Origin: an uncultured Eubacteriales bacterium
GTDB lineage: Bacteria; Bacillota; Clostridia; Peptostreptococcales; Anaerovoracaceae
Direction of reading: 5' to 3'
DNA: 37,565 nt
Assembly: GCA_902774265.1 (NCBI GenBank)
Contig: CACYHR010000033.1
Coordinates: forward strand, 1-37,565
Shown here: in pieces, positions 24,700 through 31,997 of the stretch
Layout: every line of letters starts with the position of its first letter
How positions within the stretch are numbered: the stretch's first letter is position 1
Notes under the pieces: model-generated
What the model saw: only the letters and a program-made list of their open reading frames with translations
Databases searched by the model: none
Told to the model about the DNA's origin: nothing
Program-made: the position numbers and the translations under genes

Positions 24700-24729
24700 T
24701 TGTTAATAATCATATCTATTTGATATACT
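24700..24729 (+). promoter_or_regulatory. probable promoter (extended -10) for the nucleosidase gene
   Basis: TTGTTA (24700-24705), an 18-bp spacer, and TATACT (24724-24729) preceded by TG at the extended -10 position. The leader is about 120 nt and holds a hairpin GATTCA / TGAATC (24820-24825 with 24833-24838) just before the TTGGAGG ribosome binding site. Confidence 0.6.
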
Positions 24730-24859
24730 TACTTTATAGTTATTAAAGTTAATGCTGATAAACAGTTGGAAGTTGTTTAATAAATAATCGTTAGATATTC
24801 AGTTACCATTGCATGACGTGATTCAGACGGAGTGAATCTTCGGATTGGAGGCATATCAT

Positions 24860-25639
24860 ATGATAGATAAAGAATATAAGACTGATGTGGCACTGATGAC
24901 TGCAACTAATACAGAGTACAAGTCATTAATGTTTTTTCACGATTGGGAGCACTTTCAGTTAGATGGTGATGAACAGCTTTATGACAGGACAACTTTTGAA
25001 CGTGACGGGAATACATTCTCGATTGTACATGCCAAACAGGCGGAGATGGGAATGACCGCAGCTGCATCTACAGCAATGAAGCTGATTTATGAGTTCAGAC
25101 CGCGCTACATTATAATGGTCGGTATAGCTGCAGGAGTAGCTCAGGAGGGAGTTGCCGAACAGATGTATGGTGATGTGGTTGTACCGGATGTAGTATGGAA
25201 TTATGCAGCCGGTAAATTTGTAAGTCCTGATAATGCAGATATCGCATATGGGGAAGTGGGATTTCTGCCTCGTTCTACATTTGCTTCAGTTCCTGAGGAT
25301 TTAGTCAAAATTGTTGAGGTTGCTGCGAAAAGTCCTGAAAATCAATGTCATGTACATATAGGACCGATGGCATGCGGAAGCTCTGTTGTAGCTAATCCTA
25401 AAATTCTGGAGATGCAGATTCATTCCCAGCTGGATACAACAGCCGGACTCGATATGGAATCATATGCTGTAGTCTATGCCGCATTGCATGCTACGACTCC
25501 TCGTCCTTCACCGCTGATAGTCAAGAGTGTGTGTGATTTTGCCAACAGCCAGAAATCAGATGATTTCCAGAGATTTGCAGCATACACGGCATGCGACTTC
25601 GCAAAATTCCTCTACGAAAAATATCTGCCGTTTGATTGA
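24860..25639 (+). CDS. nucleoside phosphorylase/nucleosidase superfamily protein (MTAN-like)
   Basis: A 259-residue cytoplasmic protein of the PNP_UDP_1 fold, which cleaves the N-glycosidic bond of a nucleoside or nucleotide. GIAAGV and YGDVVVPDVVWNYAAGK form the base and ribose site region. LDMESYAV contains E200, matching the MTAN glutamate that contacts the ribose, and CDFANSQ contains D226, matching the catalytic aspartate. Both key acids are therefore present. It is not a canonical MTAN: the central segment differs and resembles stand-alone or effector-type PNP domains. ATG 24860 has GGAGG 8 nt upstream. The gene has its own promoter and a strong terminator, and by eye is richer in A/T-ending codons than its neighbours, which hints at separate acquisition. 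The substrate (MTA/SAH, purine nucleoside or nucleotide) is unknown. Confidence 0.78.
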   Translation: MIDKEYKTDVALMTATNTEYKSLMFFHDWEHFQLDGDEQLYDRTTFERDGNTFSIVHAKQAEMGMTAAASTAMKLIYEFRPRYIIMVGIAAGVAQEGVAEQMYGDVVVPDVVWNYAAGKFVSPDNADIAYGEVGFLPRSTFASVPEDLVKIVEVAAKSPENQCHVHIGPMACGSSVVANPKILEMQIHSQLDTTAGLDMESYAVVYAALHATTPRPSPLIVKSVCDFANSQKSDDFQRFAAYTACDFAKFLYEKYLPFD

Positions 25640-25694
25640 CGGGAAATGTTGACGGAAAAAATAATGTTTTCATTTCTGCTTATAAAAGCAATAT

Positions 25695-25744
25695 AAAATG
25701 ATCAATATCAAAGCTTGATTAATTAGCTTGATAATGATCATTTT
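25695..25744. terminator. long bidirectional-type terminator hairpin
   Basis: AAAATGATCA pairs perfectly with TGATCATTTT (25695-25704 with 25735-25744). The stem continues inward through TATC-A-AAGCT / AGCTTGATA with one bulged A and a loop of about 9 nt. A- and T-runs flank it on both sides. Confidence 0.8.
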
Positions 25745-25946
25745 CTATTGTTTCTATTTGATACATGTTCTCGCAGAAATGATAACGCGTATTGCGCTGT
25801 GTGTCGAACAATCGGTGAATGAAATCCTGCAATTTTTCCACTTTTGTCAAAAATACACAGAAGTACATGCATGCACGGTCGGCCCAAAAGGCGGTTTGAT
25901 GGATTTTGCCGGCTCCGGCTGAAACTTTCTGCTGAAAGTACGATAT

Positions 25947-25975
25947 TTTGTGTTGAACCAGGAATCTGTTATAAT
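25947..25975 (+). promoter_or_regulatory. probable promoter (perfect extended -10) for the TetM-NYN gene
   Basis: TATAAT (25970-25975) is preceded by TGT, giving an extended -10. The -35 equivalent TTTGTG at 17 bp is weak, which is common with extended -10 promoters. Confidence 0.6.
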
Positions 25976-26066
25976 CTGAAACGGAAATATGAAATGAACT
26001 GCCGCCGGGATTCTGCCGGACTGCAGTTTGTTGTGATGTAACGGCTGAGACCCGAAAACAGGAATA

Positions 26067-29000
26067 ATGAGTGCAAATAAGAGGATTATACTGGGAATAC
26101 TGGCACACGTGGATGCAGGCAAGACGACTCTTTCCGAAGCGGTGCTGTATCGCACGGGTGAGATACGGAAACCGGGACGGGTAGATCACGGGGATACGCT
26201 GCTTGATGATGATTCCATCGAGAGAAACAGGGGAATCACTATTTTTTCAAGGCAGGCGGGGTTCAGTATCGGTGAAACGGCTGATGTTACACTGATCGAT
26301 ACACCGGGACATGTTGATTTTGCGGCAGAAACGGAAAGATCTCTGTCTGTGATCGACTATGCTCTTCTGGTTGTGAGCGGATCGGAAGGCGTGCAGGCTC
26401 ACACCAGGACGCTGTATAGTATGCTGCAGGAAAGAAAGATACCGGTTTTCATATTTGTCAATAAGATGGATATCGCCGTCAGGGCAAAAGAGGATATTGT
26501 TGCTGAGCTGGCGGAAGAACTCGGCGCCGGAGCTGTGGATTTCAGCGGCGCCGGAATATCAGGGCATGCAGTGAATGATGCATTAAATGAATTCTCCGAT
26601 GAGTTTATTGACGGGGTGACCTTGCATTCATCTGCTCTTGCTGAGAAAGTTCTTGAAGATGAGCCGCTTAATGATGAGGATATTGCCCGGGCTGTTTCCA
26701 GGCGGGAGATTGTGCCGTGTATGTTTGGCTCTGCACTTAAAATGCAGGGAATCGATGAATTGCTCGAAGTGATAGGAAGATTTACTGTGCAGCCTGAATA
26801 TGGGAGCGAGTTCGGTGCAAGGGTGTACAAGGTCGTCAATGCGGAAGACGGAGAAAGATTATGCTTTATAAAGGTGACCGGCGGGGAACTCAGAGTCAGA
26901 GAAAAAATCGGCGGCTGTCACGCGGAGAAGGGTGAAAACATAATTGAAGCGGGAACGGCCGGTGCAGATAGCAGCGGAAAGTCCGGAGATCCCGGCAGAG
27001 CTGGAGGTACGGGAAGATCAGCAGGTTATGACGGTCCGGACAGACCGGGGGACTCTGGAAGTCTGGAAGGCAGCATAAAGGAATTTGACTGGGAAGACAA
27101 GGTCAATCAGATAAGAATATACTCAGGCAGCAGGTTTCGGACGGCCGAGTCGGCGCCGGCCGGCACGGCTGTGGCCGTGACGGGGCTCTCGCGAGCCATG
27201 CCGGGTGACGGCATCGGCGCCGAACTCCCGCTTGCCGGCCGCAGCATCAGACCTTTTATGGTTTATACGGTAACAGGACCGGAAGGAAGGGATCCTTATC
27301 TTGTGATGAAGGATCTGGAAAAACTGGCTCAGGAAGATCCGGCTCTCAGCATCAGGTGGCGAGCCGACACATCGGAAATAGAAATAAGACTGATGGGTCA
27401 GGTTCAGCTTGAGGTACTGCAGGCTATAATAAAAGAAAGATTCGGATATGATGTTTCCTTCGGACAGGGCAGCGTGCTTTATCTTGAGACGATAGACGGA
27501 GTGTACGAAGGAGTAGGTCATTTTGAACCTCTCCGCCACTATGCAGAGGTACATCTAATTATAGAGCCGGGCGAAAGAGGCAGCGGAGTGGTTATCACCA
27601 GCGTGACCCCTGAGGATGAGCTGGCCAGAAACTGGCAGAGGCTGATAATGACCCACCTTGAGGAGAAGGAGCATGCCGGTGTTCTGACGGGTTCGCCACT
27701 TACCGATGTCAGGATCAGTCTGGCCGCCGGAAGAGCGCATCCAAAGCATACAAACGGGGGAGATTTCCGCGAAGCAACATACAGAGCTATCCGAAATGCC
27801 CTTATGCAGGCAAGACGCGACGGCAGGGCTGTTCTGCTCGAACCCTGGACTGATTATGATATCCGGCTTCCTGCCGGAAGCGTGGGCCGCGCTATGACAG
27901 ATATCAAACAGATGGGCGGCACTCAGGATGAGCTGGAACAGACAGCTGATTCTGCAAGAATAAGAGGGCGTGTTCCGGCTTCGGAAATAGCTAATTATCA
28001 GCAGGTGCTGGCAGGATATACTTCAGGTGAAGGCAGGCTTTCGTGTTCGCCTGCAGGATATGAGCCATGCCATGATGCTGAAGCTGTAATTGAAAGGATT
28101 GATTATGATCCTGAACATGATGTGGATGATCCGGCCGACTCGGTATTCGTAAACCACAGCGGCAGCGATATCGTCAAATGGGATGAGGTGCCTCAGCATA
28201 TGCACATTGCAAGTGTGCTTTTAAGGCGGCAAAGCGACATAAGCGGACGGGATGGCGGAATGTACGGATATACGAGTTTGGATGATTCCGGCGCATACGG
28301 TGCTTCACTGAATAATGCTTTTGCCGGTGACGCAAAGGAACGGGAAAAAAGGAGGATAGCCGCGGAAAAAGAACTGAGACGTATCTTCGAACGAACCTAT
28401 GGTCCGGTCAAAGAAGCACGCCACAGGGACGCGCGCGAATCCGATTTCCGCAAAAAAAAGCCTGAACTTTCTGAAGAGGAGGCTGCATGGAATGCAGCCC
28501 GCAATGAGGAAATCAGGGCAAAGCACATGCAAAGCGGAGGTACGGGCAAGACGGCATCATCGGCCTCATCAATTAAACCAAGCGCGAACACAAAAGGCCA
28601 TCCAGCTTCATCCGCTTCATCAGGAACTGCGGCCCGGAATGGCAGCCGCAATGCCACAAGCCGGAATGAAGCGGAGATTCCGCTGATACTAATCGACGGA
28701 TATAATCTGATTTTTGCCGATCAATATCTGACAGAACTTGCGGACAGGGATGTCGGTTCGGCGAGAGACCAGCTGCTCGAAAGACTTTGCAATTATGCAG
28801 CATACACTGGCTGCGAGATGACGGTTGTATTCGATGCATATAAGGTACCGCAGGGAACGGGTTCGGAAGAGAATTTCCACGGAGTGAAGGTGATATACAC
28901 AGCCGAAAACGAGCCGGCCGATATAAGAATGGGTCTGATCACGGGCTCATTAAAGAAAAAGGAATTCTATGTGGTTTCTTCGGACAGTCTCGTGCAGCAG

Positions 29001-29093
29001 GATGCGTGGGGCCACGGGGCTCTCAGGATATCATCGCATGAATTCATGCATCTGCTCGCAGACACCGAGCAGGAAATCCGAAGCCGCCTTTGA
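26067..29093 (+). CDS. TetM/EF-G-like translational GTPase fused to a YacP/Rae1-type NYN nuclease domain
   Basis: A 1008-residue fusion. Residues ~5-720 are a ribosomal-protection-type GTPase with intact AHVDAGKTT (13-21), RGITIF (55-60), DTPGH (78-82) and NKMD (132-135), followed by EF-G-like domains II-V. A Gly/Ser/Asp-rich insertion lies near 295-335. A charged helical linker and a Ser/Ala/Lys low-complexity stretch (about 740-870) lead to a NYN/PIN-like domain at 872-1008. It has D877-G-Y-N, D923 in VVFDA, D952 in ENEPADIRM and D973 in SSDS, closely following B. subtilis YacP (Rae1), an A-site mRNA endonuclease. It should bind ribosomes, remodel the A site by GTP hydrolysis, and perhaps cut mRNA there. 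Tetracycline protection is possible but not implied. AGGA lies only 3 nt before ATG. It is a single-gene unit with its own promoter. Confidence 0.85.
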   Translation: MSANKRIILGILAHVDAGKTTLSEAVLYRTGEIRKPGRVDHGDTLLDDDSIERNRGITIFSRQAGFSIGETADVTLIDTPGHVDFAAETERSLSVIDYALLVVSGSEGVQAHTRTLYSMLQERKIPVFIFVNKMDIAVRAKEDIVAELAEELGAGAVDFSGAGISGHAVNDALNEFSDEFIDGVTLHSSALAEKVLEDEPLNDEDIARAVSRREIVPCMFGSALKMQGIDELLEVIGRFTVQPEYGSEFGARVYKVVNAEDGERLCFIKVTGGELRVREKIGGCHAEKGENIIEAGTAGADSSGKSGDPGRAGGTGRSAGYDGPDRPGDSGSLEGSIKEFDWEDKVNQIRIYSGSRFRTAESAPAGTAVAVTGLSRAMPGDGIGAELPLAGRSIRPFMVYTVTGPEGRDPYLVMKDLEKLAQEDPALSIRWRADTSEIEIRLMGQVQLEVLQAIIKERFGYDVSFGQGSVLYLETIDGVYEGVGHFEPLRHYAEVHLIIEPGERGSGVVITSVTPEDELARNWQRLIMTHLEEKEHAGVLTGSPLTDVRISLAAGRAHPKHTNGGDFREATYRAIRNALMQARRDGRAVLLEPWTDYDIRLPAGSVGRAMTDIKQMGGTQDELEQTADSARIRGRVPASEIANYQQVLAGYTSGEGRLSCSPAGYEPCHDAEAVIERIDYDPEHDVDDPADSVFVNHSGSDIVKWDEVPQHMHIASVLLRRQSDISGRDGGMYGYTSLDDSGAYGASLNNAFAGDAKEREKRRIAAEKELRRIFERTYGPVKEARHRDARESDFRKKKPELSEEEAAWNAARNEEIRAKHMQSGGTGKTASSASSIKPSANTKGHPASSASSGTAARNGSRNATSRNEAEIPLILIDGYNLIFADQYLTELADRDVGSARDQLLERLCNYAAYTGCEMTVVFDAYKVPQGTGSEENFHGVKVIYTAENEPADIRMGLITGSLKKKEFYVVSSDSLVQQDAWGHGALRISSHEFMHLLADTEQEIRSRL

Positions 29094-29131
29094 ATTACAA
29101 TTCAGCCCTCGCTCACGACACGTTGGCCGCG

Positions 29132-29206
29132 CGGAAGTTCAGTGTAAACTATGCGGCAACTTCCGTCCTAAACGTCAAAAACAGGTCCACGGGACGGAAG
29201 TCCGCA
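29132..29206 (+). repeat. interspersed inverted-repeat element, copy 2
   Basis: CGGAAGTT (29132-29139) pairs with AACTTCCG (29158-29165). The overlapping arm ACTTCCGTCC (29159-29168) also pairs with GGACGGAAGT (29192-29201). The order and spacing of arms match copy 1 at 21150-21229. It lies in the 147-bp gap after the TetM-NYN gene and ends about 35 bp before the first YhgE start, so here it forms part of an mRNA leader or spacer. Confidence 0.65.
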
Positions 29207-29240
29207 AAATAAATAATAAAAAACAGGAGAGTTAAAAAAA

Positions 29241-31310
29241 TTGAAGACGATACTGAGCATCTTCAAGAATGATGTATTGTCCATAGGACGGCGCTTTTTT
29301 GCGCTGGCTATTATGCTGGCACTGTGTGTGCTGCCGGCTCTTTATGCCTGGGTCAATATTTATGCCAACAGCAATCCGTACACCAATACAGGCAACATCA
29401 GGATCGCAGCGGCTTCCAGAGACGAGGGGATAGTTCTCGACGACGGCAGCAGGGTGAATATGACTGATGAGGTGTTTGAGGACCTTAAGGCGAACGAAAA
29501 GATCGGATGGCAGTTTCCGGATACTCCGGAGGAGGCCATTGAGGGCGTAAGATCGGGTAAGTATTACGGTGCCGTCATTTTTGAAGACAATTTTACATAT
29601 GACATGTATCACATCGACCATGCCATAAGCGACAGCAAAGCGCCGATGACTTTCTACGAAAACACCAAACGCAACGCGGTCGCAGCCAAGATCACGGAAA
29701 CAGCTGTTTCTACGCTCAAGGAAAATATTACGACTGAATATCTCGAAAATGTTTTCGGGGTAGTTTTTGATGATGCGAACAGCACGGCGGACCGGATCGA
29801 TGAGATACGCGATGCAAACACCATTGAGGAGCAGCTGCAGGGACTGCGGGATACTCTCGATGCGTATGACCGGGCTATCAGCTCGTTCAATTCAAACAGC
29901 GATAGTACCAGAAGCGGCATCAGGAAGGCGGAAACCAGGCTGGCTCAGGCAAGGACTCAGGGAAGGGCTTCGGTCAAAAATGCGAAGAGAGATCTGGCCA
30001 GGGCGCAGAAGACGGTCAGTGAACTCAGAACTGCAATTCATTCAAGGACGGATAAGCTCAAGAAAGAACTCAAAGAGCTAAGCAGTCTAATAGACCGGAT
30101 CAAGTCGAATCCTCTCGATAAGGCTCTCCGCAAGGATGCCGTAAAGCATGCCAATTCCATACTGAATATACTTGAAGAACTGCGTTCGCTGATCCCGGAC
30201 GACAGCAAACTTGCTGTGGCCGGAGCTGCTGCTGACACTATCGATAACATGATAGACAGCATCAAAAATATCAGGGATATCATAGAGACTTCCGGCGATA
30301 CGAATGCTGCTCAGCTGTTGCTTGATAAAATGAATGAATTTGAGCACAGCACGCTGGTGACCGGACTCGATGCGATGCTTGACACGATGGACAGGGTCAT
30401 AAAGCAGATGTCCCCGCTCGTGGCAAGTGTTTCGGAGGCGCTGGATGATGTGGATCCGGTGCTCGATTCCGCCGACAAGACCGTTGCGAACCTCGACGGT
30501 TCGATGGATACTCTGCAGAAACAGCTTCGCACGGCCTCGGACAAACTCGGAGATGTCATTAAAGAACTGAAAAACGCGGGCGACGATGAAAAGATACAGA
30601 TGGTGATCGATCTCCTGAACGGGGATCCTGAACTGTACAGCAAATTTTTCTCGGCTCTTGTGGATGTGCAGGTCGAAGAGGTCTGGCATATCGCTTCTTA
30701 CGGAGCGGCGATGACACCTTTCTATTCAGTGCTGGCTCTCTGGGTCGGCGGGGTAATGCTCGTTTCTCTGCTGAAAACACATGTCGACCGTAAAAAATTC
30801 CCGGGAGCGACAGATACGCAGTGCTATTTCGGAAGATTTCTGTTGTTCTGCTTAGTCGGCCAGCTGCAGGCGGCCGTGATCGTGCTGGGCGATATTTATC
30901 TGCTTGACTGTGCGCCTGTGCACCCGGTCATGATGTGGCTTGCCGCGGCGGTCGCAAGCTTTGTATTTGTACTGCTTATTTACTCGCTGACGCTGTCGTT
31001 CGGCGATATAGGCAAAGCGGTGGTCGTAGTTGTAATGGTGCTTCAGATCTCCGGCTCGAGCGGTTCGTATCCTATCGAGATCCTGCCTGAGATCTACGGC
31101 AAGATATATAGATTTTTCCCGTTCCCTTACGCGATTAACGCGATCCGGGAGGGGCTCTGCGGGATGTATAAAAACGACATTTTCATTTATCTGGCTCAGC
31201 TCATGCTGTTTGCCGTGCTTGCTCTTGCCATCGGCCTGTTCATACGCAAACCTTTCATGGGCATAAATGATTTTGTGTCGGAAAAGATAGAAGAATCGGA
31301 GGTGCTGTAG
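29241..31310 (+). CDS. YhgE/Pip family membrane protein, first of pair
   Basis: A 689-residue protein of the YhgE/Pip family (phage infection protein homologues, ABC-2-like membrane domain). One N-terminal membrane helix (about 19-40, ending LYAWVNIYANSNPY) is followed by a large extracytoplasmic region rich in coiled-coil and Asp/Ser/Lys. About six membrane helices (about 495-680) follow, with a conserved GSSGSYPIEILP-like turn and FPYAINAIREGLCGMY. L. lactis Pip is a phage receptor, and other YhgE proteins act with envelope assembly or type VII-like secretion. The role here is unknown. It starts at TTG, since no other start lies near the GGAG at 29226-29229 (11-nt spacing). The stop is directly followed by the ATG of the next gene, so the operon is tight. 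Confidence 0.88.
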   Translation: MKTILSIFKNDVLSIGRRFFALAIMLALCVLPALYAWVNIYANSNPYTNTGNIRIAAASRDEGIVLDDGSRVNMTDEVFEDLKANEKIGWQFPDTPEEAIEGVRSGKYYGAVIFEDNFTYDMYHIDHAISDSKAPMTFYENTKRNAVAAKITETAVSTLKENITTEYLENVFGVVFDDANSTADRIDEIRDANTIEEQLQGLRDTLDAYDRAISSFNSNSDSTRSGIRKAETRLAQARTQGRASVKNAKRDLARAQKTVSELRTAIHSRTDKLKKELKELSSLIDRIKSNPLDKALRKDAVKHANSILNILEELRSLIPDDSKLAVAGAAADTIDNMIDSIKNIRDIIETSGDTNAAQLLLDKMNEFEHSTLVTGLDAMLDTMDRVIKQMSPLVASVSEALDDVDPVLDSADKTVANLDGSMDTLQKQLRTASDKLGDVIKELKNAGDDEKIQMVIDLLNGDPELYSKFFSALVDVQVEEVWHIASYGAAMTPFYSVLALWVGGVMLVSLLKTHVDRKKFPGATDTQCYFGRFLLFCLVGQLQAAVIVLGDIYLLDCAPVHPVMMWLAAAVASFVFVLLIYSLTLSFGDIGKAVVVVVMVLQISGSSGSYPIEILPEIYGKIYRFFPFPYAINAIREGLCGMYKNDIFIYLAQLMLFAVLALAIGLFIRKPFMGINDFVSEKIEESEVL

Positions 31311-31997
31311 ATGTCAGGGAAGAGTGAAGACAGGCAGCGCTATGAATCTCTGTACGAAGAAATGCTGCTTCGTTCCATGGAAATACATGAAAACAATAAG
31401 AAACGCCTTCGCGCGGGGCTTATAACGCTTGCAGTCGTGCCTGTGGTGCTGGTCGCGGTGCGGGCGCTCACAGACAGCGACAAGGTGGTATTTCTGCTGC
31501 TGTGGATAATCTTTATGTTTGCGATCTGCTCGTATCTCATAGGTGTCGAATATCTGGATGATTCCATCAGAAAAACGCTCGAAGAGGTGACGCGGGAGGA
31601 GGTCGAGTTTGATGATTTGTATCTCAGACCGGACCAGATGCAGGAGAGACTGCACGAAAAAGCGAAGGAAAGGCAGGAACTGCTGCAGGAGCATTTCGAG
31701 GAAAAACAGGAATTGCTGCAGAATAAGATAGAAGCGCGGCAGGAACGTTTTGCGAAAAGGCGTGAAAAGCGGCAGGAGTTTATCGCGGAATTGCGCAAGC
31801 GCCGGGCGGCAAAGGCTGAGGAAACTGCGGTAGATGACGCGGGAAACACCGGCAATCCAGAAGATAATACAGTCGAAATAGACGCTGGCAACGCATCCGG
31901 CGCCACAGCAACAAACACAGAAGCTGGCAGCGCGGCCGCAAACTACGTTAGCAAACATGCTAAAAGAGAAGATCCGGAAAGCGGGGCAGAGTCATGA
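31311..31997 (+). CDS. two-helix membrane protein with cytoplasmic coiled coil, between the YhgE genes
   Basis: A 228-residue protein I cannot assign to a named family. After a short charged N-terminus there are two adjacent membrane helices (about 33-54 and 59-80), then a long Glu/Lys/Arg/Gln-rich stretch (about 85-170) with repeated QELLQ/EHFEEKQ units that should form a coiled coil, then a low-complexity Ala/Thr/Asn/Gly tail. Its ATG follows the first YhgE stop with no gap (GGAGGT at 31299-31304), and its stop overlaps the start of the second YhgE (ATGA at 31994-31997). Such coupling suggests equal expression and a physical role with the two YhgE proteins, perhaps as a linker or regulator of a heteromeric complex. 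That function is inference from context only. Confidence 0.82.
   Translation: MSGKSEDRQRYESLYEEMLLRSMEIHENNKKRLRAGLITLAVVPVVLVAVRALTDSDKVVFLLLWIIFMFAICSYLIGVEYLDDSIRKTLEEVTREEVEFDDLYLRPDQMQERLHEKAKERQELLQEHFEEKQELLQNKIEARQERFAKRREKRQEFIAELRKRRAAKAEETAVDDAGNTGNPEDNTVEIDAGNASGATATNTEAGSAAANYVSKHAKREDPESGAES

Larger units (their letters stand above)
25640..26066. other. 427-bp gap before the TetM-NYN gene
   Basis: After the terminator at 25695-25744 I find no gene. Open frames of about 60-155 codons on either strand lack ribosome binding sites and have no recognisable composition. A small hairpin ACTTTC-TGCT-GAAAGT lies at 25924-25939, then the promoter at 25947-25975 and a leader of about 85 nt. 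The stretch 25745-25920 is unexplained and might carry a small RNA or operator, but I see no specific signal. Confidence 0.5.

Noticed and set aside
25719-26189. Minus-strand frame of 156 codons in the 25640-26066 gap
   Set aside because: It overlaps the terminator, the promoter and the start of the GTPase gene, has no ribosome binding site, and its composition (many Tyr, His, Phe, Gln) is that of a non-coding frame.
26067-28200. Plain tetracycline-resistance gene tet(M)
   Set aside because: The divergence, the domain II insertion and the C-terminal NYN domain set it apart from acquired tet genes, and no conjugative element surrounds it.
31314-31958. Minus-strand frame of 214 codons over the coiled-coil gene
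   Set aside because: It is a shadow frame. The plus-strand gene is coupled at both ends and has membrane helices and a coiled coil.
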